A stretch of 64,000 nucleotides of DNA. It comes from Spirabiliibacterium pneumoniae (lineage in GTDB: Bacteria > Pseudomonadota > Gammaproteobacteria > Enterobacterales > Pasteurellaceae). The translations under genes and the position numbers were made by a program. The DNA lies in contig NZ_JABMII010000015.1 in NCBI RefSeq assembly GCF_014884995.1, positions 1 through 64,000 of the forward strand, in the 5' to 3' direction. Positions 1-9,584 of this stretch are shown piece after piece. The notes under the pieces were generated by a model. The model saw nothing but the letters and a program-made list of their open reading frames with translations, was not told the origin of the DNA and did not search any database. Position 1 is the first letter of the stretch. Each line of letters starts with the position of its first letter.

Positions 1-143
1 ATCCCTAGAGATTGATTATCTTATTTATAAGAATTGAGTCTATCGAGCATATCCTCAAACCCAATTTCCTGCACATTTTATATTCAGATTGTTATTTGTC
101 AAATAAAATAACATAAAAAATCACTAAATTTACATTTAACAAT

Positions 144-170
144 AAAAAAGCCCACAAAAACGTGGGCTTT
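144..170 (-). terminator. Rho-independent terminator of the type I secretion cluster
   Basis: A 9-bp stem (AAAGCCCAC / GTGGGCTTT, loop of six bases) is followed on the minus strand by a run of T. It lies just past the stop codon of the RTX remnant, so it ends the minus-strand cluster. Confidence 0.8.
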
Positions 171-188
171 ATAACTCATTCGGGGTAA

Positions 189-595
189 TTAACCAATAAT
201 TTCAACGTGTTGTTGTAAGAATTGGGTGAGGTCATCTGCAATGGCTCCTGACACGGTAATAGTGCTCTTATATTGATGAGTACCGCCGTTATCAAAGCTT
301 AAAGTATGAGATTGATTATCCCATTCCATATTGTGGTCTTTAACAGCTTGCGCAACAGCTTTGCTATCCTTAACATCAATATCAAAGCCTGAGAGCACAA
401 TCTTGTCTTCGCCTGCTTTAAAGTCTGTAATGGTATCTTTTCCGCTATTGCTATTGACTAAGAACACGAATTTATCCGCGCCTTCGCCACCGCTTAGGGT
501 GTCATTGCCAGCACCGCCGAACAAGATGTCATCGCCCGCGCCACCATTTAAGGTGTCATTGCCACCCGTTGCTCGACCATCAAGCAGTTCCTCCC
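189..595 (-). pseudogene. RTX protein C-terminal remnant
   Basis: The frame encodes three glycine/aspartate-rich nonapeptide repeats of the RTX calcium-binding kind ([20 protein letters not shown]) and then the block DKFVF...DTITDF..GEDKI that closes many type I secreted adhesins, with about 80 further residues to the stop. Such a C-terminus carries the secretion signal. No credible in-frame ATG exists: the frame stays open upstream into the end of the adaptor gene, and the first usable in-frame initiator is a TTG at 524. A strong Shine-Dalgarno (AGGGAGGA, 589-596) precedes an ATG at 580, but that ATG is in another frame and stops after ten codons. The simplest reading is that a large adhesin gene lost its body by deletion, with its start and end joined out of frame. 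A very short expressed RTX protein is the alternative. Confidence 0.6.
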
Positions 596-610
596 TGTAG
601 AGTTGATAAA

Positions 611-1885
611 TTATCTTTCTTGTAAAGCCTGTTTCATTCTCGTGATAGGTTTTATCAAATATTGGAAAACACTTTTCTCCCCTGTTTTGATATCCACTGT
701 CGCAACCATGCCAGGCAACACTGGCAACACTTTACCATTTTTATCAGTCAACGTGCTACCTTTGGTTTCCACCAATACACGATAGAATGAATTGTTTGGG
801 TTAAGCTTAAGTTCATCGGCCTGACGCTTATCTTGCAATGTACCTGGACTAAGCAAAATGACTTTACCCTCCAGTCCACCATAAATAGCATAGTCATACG
901 CGCTGAGTTTCACCACTGCCGACATTCCTGGATGAATATAAGCCACATCTTTCGGATTAATATACGCTTCCACTAATAGGCTTTCTTCAATCGGAACGAT
1001 TTCCATAATATCTTGCCCAGCTGAGATTACCCCACCGATAGTATTCACCTTGATATTTTTAATGATCCCTTTCAGGGGCGCACGAATCAAAGAACGCTCA
1101 ACGGGGTCGGCTCGCATGGCTAGATTTTCACGCGCTTGGTCAAGCTCGCCTTGCATCTTAGCCAGCTCTGCGTTTGCATCGGTGATGTATTTATGTTCAC
1201 GCTCAGAGATTTGCAACTGCATTTCATTTGACGAGCGTTTCATACGCAACAATTCTACCTGTGAAACAGCACCCTTTTTCACCATAGGTGCAGTGATGTT
1301 GATTTCAGAATCCAGTAAGCGCTTGCTTTCTCGCAAACTTTTAATCGACTCACGAAGCGCATCTTTTTTAGCTTGATAAACGCCCATTTCACGCTTTTTA
1401 ATCTCATCAGGGATGTTGTCAGGAAAAGTCAATTTATCCCCTGAAATCTCGGCTTTAAGGCGCAACGTAATTGCCTCAAGGTTATCCACTTTTGCTTGCG
1501 TTTCACGCAACACCGCTGAACTCCGCGTGTCGTCCATTTTCAACAACACTTGCCCTTTTTCCACTTGATCCCCTTCTTTGACGAGCATTTCACTTAAAAT
1601 ACCAGGATCTAAGCTTTGAATAATTTGCTCGCGACTGCTTGGAATAATGCTGCCCTGCCCGCGAGTAACTTCTTCCAATTTGCTAAAATACGACCATGTG
1701 ATAAACACCACCAAAAAAGCTGCTAACAACCACAGCATAGCAAAAATTTTGGTGTGCTTTTCATGCTGCATTGCCGCGTGTAAGTCCGTCAGCAGGTGCA
1801 AATCATGACTGTTGATATTCTCTTGTTGTTGCTTTTTCTCTTTCATATTGTTTGCAACCGTGCTTTTATTACGCACGGTTGTCAT
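611..1885 (-). CDS. HlyD-family periplasmic adaptor of a type I secretion system
   Basis: Membrane fusion protein of 424 residues. It has a short cytoplasmic N-terminus, one transmembrane helix near residues 45-68, then a lipoyl-like segment ([25 protein letters not shown]), a long coiled-coil hairpin and a beta-barrel domain ([17 protein letters not shown]). This is the LapC/HlyD architecture that joins the inner-membrane ABC transporter to a TolC-like channel. The first ATG overlaps the end of the ABC transporter gene by 17 bases, indicating translational coupling. A later Met at residue 14 is another possible start. The substrate stub follows directly downstream. Confidence 0.9.
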   Translation of the reverse strand: MTTVRNKSTVANNMKEKKQQQENINSHDLHLLTDLHAAMQHEKHTKIFAMLWLLAAFLVVFITWSYFSKLEEVTRGQGSIIPSSREQIIQSLDPGILSEMLVKEGDQVEKGQVLLKMDDTRSSAVLRETQAKVDNLEAITLRLKAEISGDKLTFPDNIPDEIKKREMGVYQAKKDALRESIKSLRESKRLLDSEINITAPMVKKGAVSQVELLRMKRSSNEMQLQISEREHKYITDANAELAKMQGELDQARENLAMRADPVERSLIRAPLKGIIKNIKVNTIGGVISAGQDIMEIVPIEESLLVEAYINPKDVAYIHPGMSAVVKLSAYDYAIYGGLEGKVILLSPGTLQDKRQADELKLNPNNSFYRVLVETKGSTLTDKNGKVLPVLPGMVATVDIKTGEKSVFQYLIKPITRMKQALQER

Positions 1886-4055
1886 CCTCTATATCCGTTG
1901 GCACTTTTTCACTCACTGCTTTCGCAGTCGGCTTGCTATTTTGTTCATTTAGACGCTGTAACACGGCATCGCGTGGCCCGTCCATCGTCACTTGACCATT
2001 TTCCATCACAATCACACGGTCGACAATGCGCAGCACTTGTGGGCGGTGGGTGACCACAATTAACGTTTTATTACGCGCCCATTGGGCTATTGCACCTAGT
2101 GCGACAGTTTCATTGTATTGATCTAGTCCTGTAGTCGGCTCATCAAGCAATGCCACTTTCGGATTTTTTAACATCATCCGCGCTAATGCTACCGCCTGAC
2201 GCTGTCCGCCTGAAAGCCCGAGACCATTTTCACCCAACGGCATATCTAAACCACGCGGATGACTTTGAATTAAATCCAATAATCCAAAACGTTGCAAAGC
2301 ATATAGCAACGTTTGATCACTGGCAAAGTTATCTGTGCGAGCAATATCGAGGTTTTCACGCAATGTGCCTAAGAACAGACGCGGATTTTGCTCCAATAGC
2401 AACACTTGATTGCGTAAAAAGTAAGGATCGATTTGCTGGGTGTTGATATTATCCAGCGTAACAGTACCCTGGCTTGGCTGATATAAGTTCACCGCCAACT
2501 TAAGTGCGGTTGACTTACCACTGCCAATTTTCCCTAAAATCGCCACTTTTTCGCCTGCGCGCACATTAAGATTCAAACCACTCAAGGCTGGCGCATCATC
2601 TTGTTGATACTGAAAACTGACGTTTTTAAAGCTGATATTCCCTTGCACTTGGCGCAAGCTGATGTATTCACGCTCAGTCGATTTTTCAATCGGGCGTTGA
2701 ACAATGCCATCTACCCCTTTAAGTGCGGTCCACGCCTGTTGAAAACGAATCGCTAAACTGGCAATTTGTCCCAATGGTGCCAGCGCACGCCCAGAGAGGA
2801 TCACTGACGCAATCAACGCCCCCATAGTAATACGCGAGGCAGGGTCTTCACTGTGAATGAGATAGGTTCCAACTACCACCAAAATGACGGTATTAAGTTG
2901 TTGCAATCCTGTAATAGCATTGATCACTAAGTTACTGATGTCTTTCACTTTAATTGATGAAAATGAGCTCTTAGCCGTAAAATGATCCCAACGTTTTTGT
3001 GCCCATAGTGCTGCGTTGTTATTTTTTAAGGTTTCAATGCCTTCGATTGCTTCAACAGCTAAGCCTTGACGTTGTGAAGACTCTCGCATAGATTCGTTGA
3101 TCGCTTTAGACAGAGGGAACTGCGCAAAAATACCAATACAGATCACAATCGGGATCAAAATTCCCGGCACTAAGGCTAACTTACCACCAATTAAGCCAAT
3201 GACGGTGATAAACAACACCAAAAACGGCAAATCTACCAACGTGAGTAAACTGGCACTGGTCAAAAACTCGCGCACAGATTCAAAATCACGCAAATTGTTC
3301 GCATAAGATCCTGCGGAGACAGGGCGGTCTTGTAAGCGTAAAGACATTACGCGGCGGAAAAGCATCGCGGAGATAATTAAATCCGCCTTTTTGCCAGCAA
3401 TATCGGTTAAATGCCCACGCAAGGTTTTCGCCAAAAACTCAAAGAAAATCGCTAAAAATACCCCAATGCTCAGAACCCATAAGGTTTCATACGCTTGGTT
3501 TGGAATCACGCGGTCATACACATTCATCACATAAAGTGAACTGACCAGCGCAAGAGTATTAATCAAAAACGTGGCAAGAATGACTTGATAGTAGTATTTT
3601 TTAAAACGCCAAATAATACGGAAGAACCACGATTTCGGCAACGTGTATTCTGGCAGTTCTGAGCGCAGATCTTGCGCCAATTTCGGCTTAATAAACCAAC
3701 AGTAGCCGATATATTTTTCCTGCAGTTGGCGCTCACTTACTTCCACTTGCACATCACCTGGCTCGGCAATGCGATAAAGTCGCTCGCCTTCTTCATCGAC
3801 CCGCACTTGAGTGACAACGGCCGCCTCCTCATTGCGCAAAATCAAAATGACAGGCATCGCCAATGAGGGAATGTCGCTAAGCGCACGCTCAGAAAGGCTG
3901 TTGTCGTAGCCTTCACTGCGTAAGAATTCACATAATGATGAAAAATCAAGGCTATTGCCTGTTTTTTTCACCGTATGCGCCGCCAGTGTCGCCACTGATA
4001 ACGGCGCGCCTAACAGCTGCGTTGCTAACGCAAGGTTTTCAATAATCTGTTTCAT
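1869..4055 (-). CDS. Type I secretion ABC transporter (LapB-like permease/ATPase)
   Basis: Exporter of 728 residues, the energy-coupling part of the secretion system. Residues 1-130 form a C39-peptidase-like domain without the catalytic cysteine, as in transporters of RTX proteins that do not cut a leader. A six-helix membrane domain follows (about 150-440). The nucleotide-binding domain has Walker A (GKIGSGKST, about 508), signature LSGGQRQ (about 613), Walker B (VALLDEPTTGLD) and the switch histidine in VTHRP. All ATPase motifs are intact, so the transporter looks functional. It lies between the TolC-like gene (8-base gap) and the adaptor gene (17-base overlap). Confidence 0.92.
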   Translation of the reverse strand: MKQIIENLALATQLLGAPLSVATLAAHTVKKTGNSLDFSSLCEFLRSEGYDNSLSERALSDIPSLAMPVILILRNEEAAVVTQVRVDEEGERLYRIAEPGDVQVEVSERQLQEKYIGYCWFIKPKLAQDLRSELPEYTLPKSWFFRIIWRFKKYYYQVILATFLINTLALVSSLYVMNVYDRVIPNQAYETLWVLSIGVFLAIFFEFLAKTLRGHLTDIAGKKADLIISAMLFRRVMSLRLQDRPVSAGSYANNLRDFESVREFLTSASLLTLVDLPFLVLFITVIGLIGGKLALVPGILIPIVICIGIFAQFPLSKAINESMRESSQRQGLAVEAIEGIETLKNNNAALWAQKRWDHFTAKSSFSSIKVKDISNLVINAITGLQQLNTVILVVVGTYLIHSEDPASRITMGALIASVILSGRALAPLGQIASLAIRFQQAWTALKGVDGIVQRPIEKSTEREYISLRQVQGNISFKNVSFQYQQDDAPALSGLNLNVRAGEKVAILGKIGSGKSTALKLAVNLYQPSQGTVTLDNINTQQIDPYFLRNQVLLLEQNPRLFLGTLRENLDIARTDNFASDQTLLYALQRFGLLDLIQSHPRGLDMPLGENGLGLSGGQRQAVALARMMLKNPKVALLDEPTTGLDQYNETVALGAIAQWARNKTLIVVTHRPQVLRIVDRVIVMENGQVTMDGPRDAVLQRLNEQNSKPTAKAVSEKVPTDIEDDNRA

Positions 4056-4063
4056 AATACCTT

Positions 4064-5329
4064 TTATTTTTGACTAACACCCGCCCACTGGGTCAACGTG
4101 CCTTGAGAGGCTAAATAATCCAAGATCGAGTGGCGTAATTCATATTCCGAGTTCACTTTGCTCAACTGAGCTGACAACAGCTCATTTTCGGCGTTAAGTA
4201 GCTCAAGCAAGGTGCGTTTGGCAATGGAGAATTGCATTTTATAAAACTCAATCACCTCTTTTTGCGTGTTCACCTGACGGGTTAAGGTTGAGATGTGTGT
4301 TTTATATTGCTCAAGGTTGATCAGCGACAACTCTTTGCGCTCATCAAGATCTTGCACCAGTTGATCCAAACGTGTTTCAACCGCACTTAAGCGACTGGCA
4401 TTTTCCTGCACCGCATAGCTATTTTGACGATTGTAAAGATCCACCGACACATTCAAATACACCAGTTGATCATCTTTAGTTGCCTGACCAACCAAATCCA
4501 CTTTTGGAAAACGCGCTGCTTTTTGAGCTTCTAGCTCAGCAAGGGTGGAGTTAATCTCTTCCTTGCTCGCCAAATAGGACGGATGCAACGTTTTGTCTCG
4601 CGTGAAACGCGTTTTGAGCACCTGTGCGGTGAGTTTGTTAAATGGATCCGTGATTTTTGCCACGCTTAAATTGTGGCCTGTATAACGTTTGAGTTTACCA
4701 ATGGCACTTTTTAATTCACGATCGACACTGTTCATCTGTTGTGCGATAGCATATTTACGCGCCTGCGCTTGCACATATTCAGAGCGACGCCCGACATCAT
4801 TATCGGCGATAACATCAATTTCGTTTAAAGTGCTGTCAATACGTGCTGAACTTTGTTTCAGAACACTTAAAGTTTCCTTTGCTTTGAGTGCTTGCAAATA
4901 AATTTCAATCATAGAGAACGCTAGCTGTTCCTGCGCAACATCAAACTTATGCAGCGTAGCCTGCTCATTGGCCTTAGCCTGCTTCACACGTTTTTCAATC
5001 GCACCGAAGGAGTACAAATTCACCGAGGCTTCAACACCAGGATTAAACGTCGATGAACTGTTGCTTTCATAGCGATGATGCTGCTGCACGGTTTGGCGGC
5101 CAAACACAGATAATTTAGGATAATGCTCTGATACAGCTTGTTCTGTACGATTCTCTGCCGTTTTTACATCCGCTTTGGCCTCAAGAATGCGCGGATCTTT
5201 TTGGAGCGCTTTTTGCACAATGGTTTGTAATTCATTCGCATGCGCAAACGACGCCAAACACAACATGCACGTTGCCAATAGTGCACGACGCTTGGTAATA
5301 AAATGATTAGCCATGATTGTGATACTCAT
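4064..5329 (-). CDS. TolC-family outer membrane channel of the type I secretion system
   Basis: Outer membrane efflux protein of 421 residues with an N-terminal signal peptide (LLATCMLCLASFAHA) and the two long helical repeats of the TolC/LapE family. It would form the outer-membrane exit for the adjacent ABC transporter and HlyD-like adaptor. It is the first gene of the minus-strand cluster. A TATAAT-like -10 box lies at 5370-5375 on the minus strand with a poor -35. The start could also be the Met at residue 6. Confidence 0.88.
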   Translation of the reverse strand: MSITIMANHFITKRRALLATCMLCLASFAHANELQTIVQKALQKDPRILEAKADVKTAENRTEQAVSEHYPKLSVFGRQTVQQHHRYESNSSSTFNPGVEASVNLYSFGAIEKRVKQAKANEQATLHKFDVAQEQLAFSMIEIYLQALKAKETLSVLKQSSARIDSTLNEIDVIADNDVGRRSEYVQAQARKYAIAQQMNSVDRELKSAIGKLKRYTGHNLSVAKITDPFNKLTAQVLKTRFTRDKTLHPSYLASKEEINSTLAELEAQKAARFPKVDLVGQATKDDQLVYLNVSVDLYNRQNSYAVQENASRLSAVETRLDQLVQDLDERKELSLINLEQYKTHISTLTRQVNTQKEVIEFYKMQFSIAKRTLLELLNAENELLSAQLSKVNSEYELRHSILDYLASQGTLTQWAGVSQK

Positions 5330-5509
5330 TTAGAAATGGGGTTAAAATATCATCATAAAAATTCGATCAATTATAGCATGAGATTATTTTTCGCCTACAT
5401 AAATCGATATGAATTTACAATTTAGTATTAAGCCGACTGAGGATGATGTAAAAAAAGTTGTAATCTGTCACTAGATTTGCATAATGCAGGCAAATATTAA
5501 GGAAAAGCT

Positions 5510-6274
5510 ATGACCAACGAGAAAACAACCCACTTTGCCCAAAGCAAACGTAAAGACGTAACCACCCCTGAATTTACCGCTGATGGGCGCTTTAAGCGCA
5601 AAATCCGCAGCTTTGTATTGCGCACAGGCCGCTTAAGTCAACATCAACAAAATGCCATGAACACGCACTGGAGCGACTTTGGAGTGGACTATCAAACCAC
5701 ACCGTATGATCTAACCGCACTTTTTGGCAATGGTAACCCTGTGGTGCTGGAAATCGGCTTTGGCATGGGGCATTCGCTAGTGCAGATGGCGAAACAAAAT
5801 CCCGACATCAATTATCTCGGCATTGAGGTTCACACACCAGGGGTAGGCGCGTGCATTGCTAATGCAGTGGATCAAAAGGTGGACAATTTGCGCGTAATCT
5901 GTCACGATGCAGTAGAAGTATTAACCGATTGTATCCCAGATGCGAGCCTGCAGGGTTTGCAACTGTTCTTCCCAGACCCATGGCATAAAGCCAAGCACCA
6001 CAAGCGTCGTATTGTTCAGCGTGAGTTTGTCGATTTAGTGGTGCAAAAACTCAAGTGCGGTGGCTTTATCCACATGGCAACAGACTGGGAGAATTACGCC
6101 GAACAAATGCTTGAGGTGCTCAGTGCCACGCCAGCGCTTGCCAACCGTGCCGCAGGCGGCGGGTATTTTGAACGCCCTGATTTTCGCCCGCTGACGAAAT
6201 TTGAACAGCGCGGGCAAAAACTCGGGCATGGAGTTTGGGATCTCTATTTTATTAAAACAGACAAAAGGACATAA
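5510..6274 (+). CDS. trmB: tRNA (guanine-N7-)-methyltransferase
   Basis: SAM-dependent enzyme that forms m7G46 in the variable loop of tRNAs. The 254-residue length is typical. Visible motifs are the SAM-binding [11 protein letters not shown], the [13 protein letters not shown] acidic segment, the family signature [16 protein letters not shown], and the C-terminal [22 protein letters not shown] Shine-Dalgarno AAGGAAAAG precedes the ATG. The next gene, yggL, begins two bases after the stop, so the two form one transcript, as in related genomes. Confidence 0.97.
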   Translation: MTNEKTTHFAQSKRKDVTTPEFTADGRFKRKIRSFVLRTGRLSQHQQNAMNTHWSDFGVDYQTTPYDLTALFGNGNPVVLEIGFGMGHSLVQMAKQNPDINYLGIEVHTPGVGACIANAVDQKVDNLRVICHDAVEVLTDCIPDASLQGLQLFFPDPWHKAKHHKRRIVQREFVDLVVQKLKCGGFIHMATDWENYAEQMLEVLSATPALANRAAGGGYFERPDFRPLTKFEQRGQKLGHGVWDLYFIKTDKRT

Positions 6275-6276
6275 TT

Positions 6277-6615
6277 ATGGCTATCAAACGCAACCGCAGA
6301 CAACGTAAAAAAATGCACTTAGGCGAGTTTAAAGAACTTGGCTTCGTGGTGCGCTGGCAATTCGCTGAAAACACCCCTGTTGAAGACATTGACGCCACAC
6401 TTGATCGCTTCATCGCGGAAGTGATTCGCCCTAATGGCCTCGCCTACGAAGGCAGCGGCTATCTCAACTGGGAAGGTTTGGTGTGCTTAGAAAAACTCGG
6501 CCAATGTGACGATAGCCAGCGTGAACTGGTCAAAAAATGGCTAGAAGACAACAAACTGCAAAACATTGAAGTGACTGAATTGTTCGATATTTGGTGGGAC
6601 TATCCAACCGCGTAA
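6277..6615 (+). CDS. yggL: YggL family 50S ribosome-binding protein
   Basis: A 112-residue protein with the family opening MAIKRNRRQRKKMHLGEFKE and the conserved core GSGYLNWEGLV. YggL-family proteins associate with the large ribosomal subunit; the exact role is not settled. It follows trmB by two bases and ends before a USS-pair terminator. Confidence 0.93.
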   Translation: MAIKRNRRQRKKMHLGEFKELGFVVRWQFAENTPVEDIDATLDRFIAEVIRPNGLAYEGSGYLNWEGLVCLEKLGQCDDSQRELVKKWLEDNKLQNIEVTELFDIWWDYPTA

Positions 6616-6645
6616 CTTGAATTTTTGCCATTCACCCTGATATAT

Positions 6646-6670
6646 AAAGTGCGGTTCGACCGCACTTTTT
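6646..6670 (+). terminator. USS-pair terminator after yggL
   Basis: Inverted uptake sequences (AAAGTGCGGT and ACCGCACTTT) separated by a few bases form a strong stem followed by T residues, just past the yggL stop codon. Confidence 0.75.
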
Positions 6671-6689
6671 ATTCAATGTAAGGAACATT

Positions 6690-7241
6690 ATGAACACGCT
6701 CCCTTTTTTGTTACAAACCATAATTGGCCTTTATACCATCGTATTATTGCTGCGAGCATGGTTTCAGTTTTGCCGCGTGGATTTTTACAATCCTCTGTCA
6801 CAAACCGTCGTAAAACTCACACAACCTGTGCTATCACCACTGCGGAAAGTGATCCCAACCCGACGAAATGTGGATATTGCAGCGATTGTGCTGGCATTTG
6901 CCTTGAACGTGGTGCTTTATGCCAGTTTAAATTCATTATCGGACACAACTCTGCCATGGAGTAGCCTGCTGATTATCGCCGCATTTTCATTGCTAAAAAC
7001 CTTTGGCAAGATCATTTTCTGGGCGATTTTTATCCGCGCTGTGATGAGTTGGTTTTCGCGCGGGCAACACCCGTTGGATTACGTCCTTTATCAAATCAGT
7101 GAGCCACTGCTGTCGCCAATCCGCCGCATTTTACCGCGCACGGGCATGATTGATTTCGCCCCGATGGTGCTCGCCTTTGGGTTGATTTTAGCCAACAATT
7201 TACTGCTCGATATTTTTGGCGCACTGTGGTTTTATGCCTAA
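6690..7241 (+). CDS. YggT family membrane protein
   Basis: A 183-residue integral membrane protein made of two YGGT repeats. Each repeat has a hydrophobic helix, then a segment such as RAWFQFCRVDFYNPLSQTVVKLTQPVLSPLRKVIP or RAVMSWFSRGQHPLDYVLYQISEPLLSPIRRILP. The family is linked to osmotic tolerance or cell-division gene clusters in other bacteria, but its function is uncertain. AAGGAAC precedes the ATG. It stands alone between two terminators. Confidence 0.9.
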   Translation: MNTLPFLLQTIIGLYTIVLLLRAWFQFCRVDFYNPLSQTVVKLTQPVLSPLRKVIPTRRNVDIAAIVLAFALNVVLYASLNSLSDTTLPWSSLLIIAAFSLLKTFGKIIFWAIFIRAVMSWFSRGQHPLDYVLYQISEPLLSPIRRILPRTGMIDFAPMVLAFGLILANNLLLDIFGALWFYA

Positions 7242-7266
7242 TCTATTTACCCTGATCTGAAAAAAC

Positions 7267-7294
7267 AAACCTCACCTTCGTGTGAGGTTTTTTA
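7267..7294 (+). terminator. Rho-independent terminator after the YggT gene
   Basis: Perfect 9-bp stem AAACCTCAC / GTGAGGTTT with a six-base loop, followed by T residues. A further inverted USS pair sits at 7297-7328. Confidence 0.85.
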
Positions 7295-7362
7295 TTGACC
7301 GCACTTTAAGAAGCACCAAAGTGCGGTCAAGTCAACCTCTTAAAGTTGAGAATTATTTTTAT

Positions 7363-7376
7363 TTGATTTACATCAA
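7363..7376 (+). promoter_or_regulatory. FNR box upstream of nrdD
   Basis: TTGATTTACATCAA matches the FNR consensus TTGAT-N4-ATCAA exactly. Its centre is about 85 bases before the nrdD start codon. A transcription start near 7411 would place it at the classical -41.5 activating position. Anaerobic activation of an oxygen-sensitive ribonucleotide reductase by FNR is biologically expected. Confidence 0.75.
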
Positions 7377-7454
7377 AAATCATATATATTGTGTTTTAAA
7401 TTAACATTAGCACAATATATAGTAATCCACACACATCCTACATAAGGAAGCGAT

Positions 7455-9575
7455 ATGAAAACACTGGCGGTAATCAAACGCGACGGTGCCATTGTTCCGT
7501 TCGCACAAGAACGCATTCTTTGCGCTATTGACAAAGCGGCACAGGCCGTAGGGCTTAATGATAATACCTTTGCAATTACGCAAAGTGCGGTGGTGGTTGA
7601 TCATATCTATGCTCACCACGTTGATCACATCGACATCGCGCAAATTCAAACGCTGGTAGAAACCCAGCTTATGCGCAGCAATCCAGACGTGGCGCGCGCC
7701 TATATTGAATACCGCCATGACCGAGACATCGCGCGCGAAAAACGCAGCCAACTCACCCAAGAAATTGAAGGGCTGGTGGCGCAGAATAATCTTGATATTC
7801 TCAATGAAAATGCCAATAAAGACGCCAAAGTTATCCCCACCCAGCGCGATTTGCTCGCGGGTATTGTGGCGAAACATTACGCTAAGCACTACTTGCTGCC
7901 TGCCGATGTGGTGCAAGCACATGAGCGTGGCGAAATTCACTATCACGACTTAGACTATGCACCGTTTTTCCCAATGTTTAACTGTATGCTCGTTGACCTT
8001 AAAGGCATGCTTGAACACGGCTTTAAAATGGGCAATGCCGACATCGACACCCCCAAATCAATTGCCACCGCCACCGCAGTAACCGCACAAATTATTGCCC
8101 AAGTTGCCAGTCATATTTATGGCGGTACCACGATTAACCGCATTGACGAAGTGCTTGCACCCTATGTGCAAAAAAGTTATGACAAACATTTGGCGGTTGC
8201 CCAAGAATGGCAAATTGCTCGCGCGCAGGAATATGCCCGCGCACGCACCGAAAAAGAGTGCTTCGACGCGTTTCAGTCTTTGGAATATGAGGTCAACACC
8301 CTGCACACCGCCAACGGGCAAACGCCATTTGTCACCTTTGGCTTTGGCTTGGGGCTAAGTTGGCAGGCGAAGCTGATCCAACGTGCGATTTTAGAAAACC
8401 GTATCGTCGGCTTAGGCAAAAATCACAAAACGGCGGTGTTCCCGAAACTCGTGTTCACCTTGAAAAAAGGTGTCAATCTTGAGCGCAATGACCCCAATTA
8501 CGACATCAAACAGCTAGCCCTCAAATGCAGCGCTGAGCGGATGTATCCCGATATTTTAAATTATGACAAAGTGGTGGAAGTGACAGGCTCGTTCAAAGCG
8601 CCAATGGGCTGTCGCAGCTTTTTAGGCAAATTTGAAGATGAGCACGGCGAGCAACATGACGGGCGCAACAATCTTGGCGTGGTCAGCCTCAACTTGCCGC
8701 GCATTGCCATTGAGGCACAAAAAGATGAAGTGCGGTTTTACCAACTGTTAGACGAGCGGCTTACCATCGCCAAAAAAGCGCTGCTCACGCGCATTGCACG
8801 GCTGGCCAACACCAAAGCGCGTGTGGCACCAATTTTGTATATGGAAGGTGCCTGTGGCGTACGTTTGGCTGCCGACGATAATGTGGCGGACATTTTCAAG
8901 CGCGGACGAGCCTCTATTTCACTGGGTTACATTGGTATTTTTGAAACTATCACCGCACTTTACGGTGGCCATATCTATGACGACACCACATTACGCGCCA
9001 AAGGCATTGCGATTGTTACCCATCTGCGCTGTGCAGTGGATGCTTGGAAGGCGGAAACAGGTTATGCCTTTAGTCTCTATTCTACCCCGAGCGAAAACCT
9101 CTGCCACCGCTTTTGCCGCCTGGATTCGCAACAATTTGGCACTATTGCAGGCGTCACCGATAAGGGCTACTACACCAATAGTTTCCATCTCGATGTAGAA
9201 AAAAAGGTCAATCCGTACGACAAGATCGACTTTGAAATGCCCTACCCTGCGCTAGCTAACGGTGGCTTTATTTGTTACGGCGAATACCCCAATATGCAGC
9301 ACAACCTCAAAGCGCTGGAAGATGTGTGGGATTACAGCTACAGCCGTGTGCCGTATTACGGTACCAACACACCGATTGATGAGTGCTACAAATGCGGCTT
9401 TAAAGGTGAATTTAACTGCACCAGCAAAGGTTTTGTTTGCCCAAGCTGCGGTAATCACGACGCCAACAGCGTGTCGGTCACACGTCGCGTATGCGGCTAT
9501 CTCGGCAGCCCCGACGCTCGACCATTCAATGCGGGCAAGCAAGAGGAAGTTAAACGTCGGGTGAAACATTTATAA
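7455..9575 (+). CDS. nrdD: Anaerobic ribonucleoside-triphosphate reductase
   Basis: Class III reductase of 706 residues that makes deoxyribonucleotides under anaerobic conditions using a glycyl radical. An ATP-cone domain opens the protein (MKTLAVIKRDGAIVPFAQERI). The C-terminus carries a zinc site with two CxxC pairs (ECYKCGF and VCPSCG) and the glycyl-radical motif RRVCGYLG. The substrate-site cysteine regions are intact. It sits behind a perfect FNR box and 9 bases before its activase gene nrdG. Confidence 0.97.
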   Translation: MKTLAVIKRDGAIVPFAQERILCAIDKAAQAVGLNDNTFAITQSAVVVDHIYAHHVDHIDIAQIQTLVETQLMRSNPDVARAYIEYRHDRDIAREKRSQLTQEIEGLVAQNNLDILNENANKDAKVIPTQRDLLAGIVAKHYAKHYLLPADVVQAHERGEIHYHDLDYAPFFPMFNCMLVDLKGMLEHGFKMGNADIDTPKSIATATAVTAQIIAQVASHIYGGTTINRIDEVLAPYVQKSYDKHLAVAQEWQIARAQEYARARTEKECFDAFQSLEYEVNTLHTANGQTPFVTFGFGLGLSWQAKLIQRAILENRIVGLGKNHKTAVFPKLVFTLKKGVNLERNDPNYDIKQLALKCSAERMYPDILNYDKVVEVTGSFKAPMGCRSFLGKFEDEHGEQHDGRNNLGVVSLNLPRIAIEAQKDEVRFYQLLDERLTIAKKALLTRIARLANTKARVAPILYMEGACGVRLAADDNVADIFKRGRASISLGYIGIFETITALYGGHIYDDTTLRAKGIAIVTHLRCAVDAWKAETGYAFSLYSTPSENLCHRFCRLDSQQFGTIAGVTDKGYYTNSFHLDVEKKVNPYDKIDFEMPYPALANGGFICYGEYPNMQHNLKALEDVWDYSYSRVPYYGTNTPIDECYKCGFKGEFNCTSKGFVCPSCGNHDANSVSVTRRVCGYLGSPDARPFNAGKQEEVKRRVKHL

Positions 9576-9584
9576 CGTGCTGCG

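Noticed and set aside
331-600. Plus-strand ORF opposite the RTX remnant
   Set aside because: Ser/Pro-rich translation typical of the antisense of Gly/Asp repeats; no start signals.
8794-9198. Plus-strand 134-codon ORF inside nrdD
   Set aside because: Out-of-frame shadow of a strongly conserved gene, with no start signals of its own.
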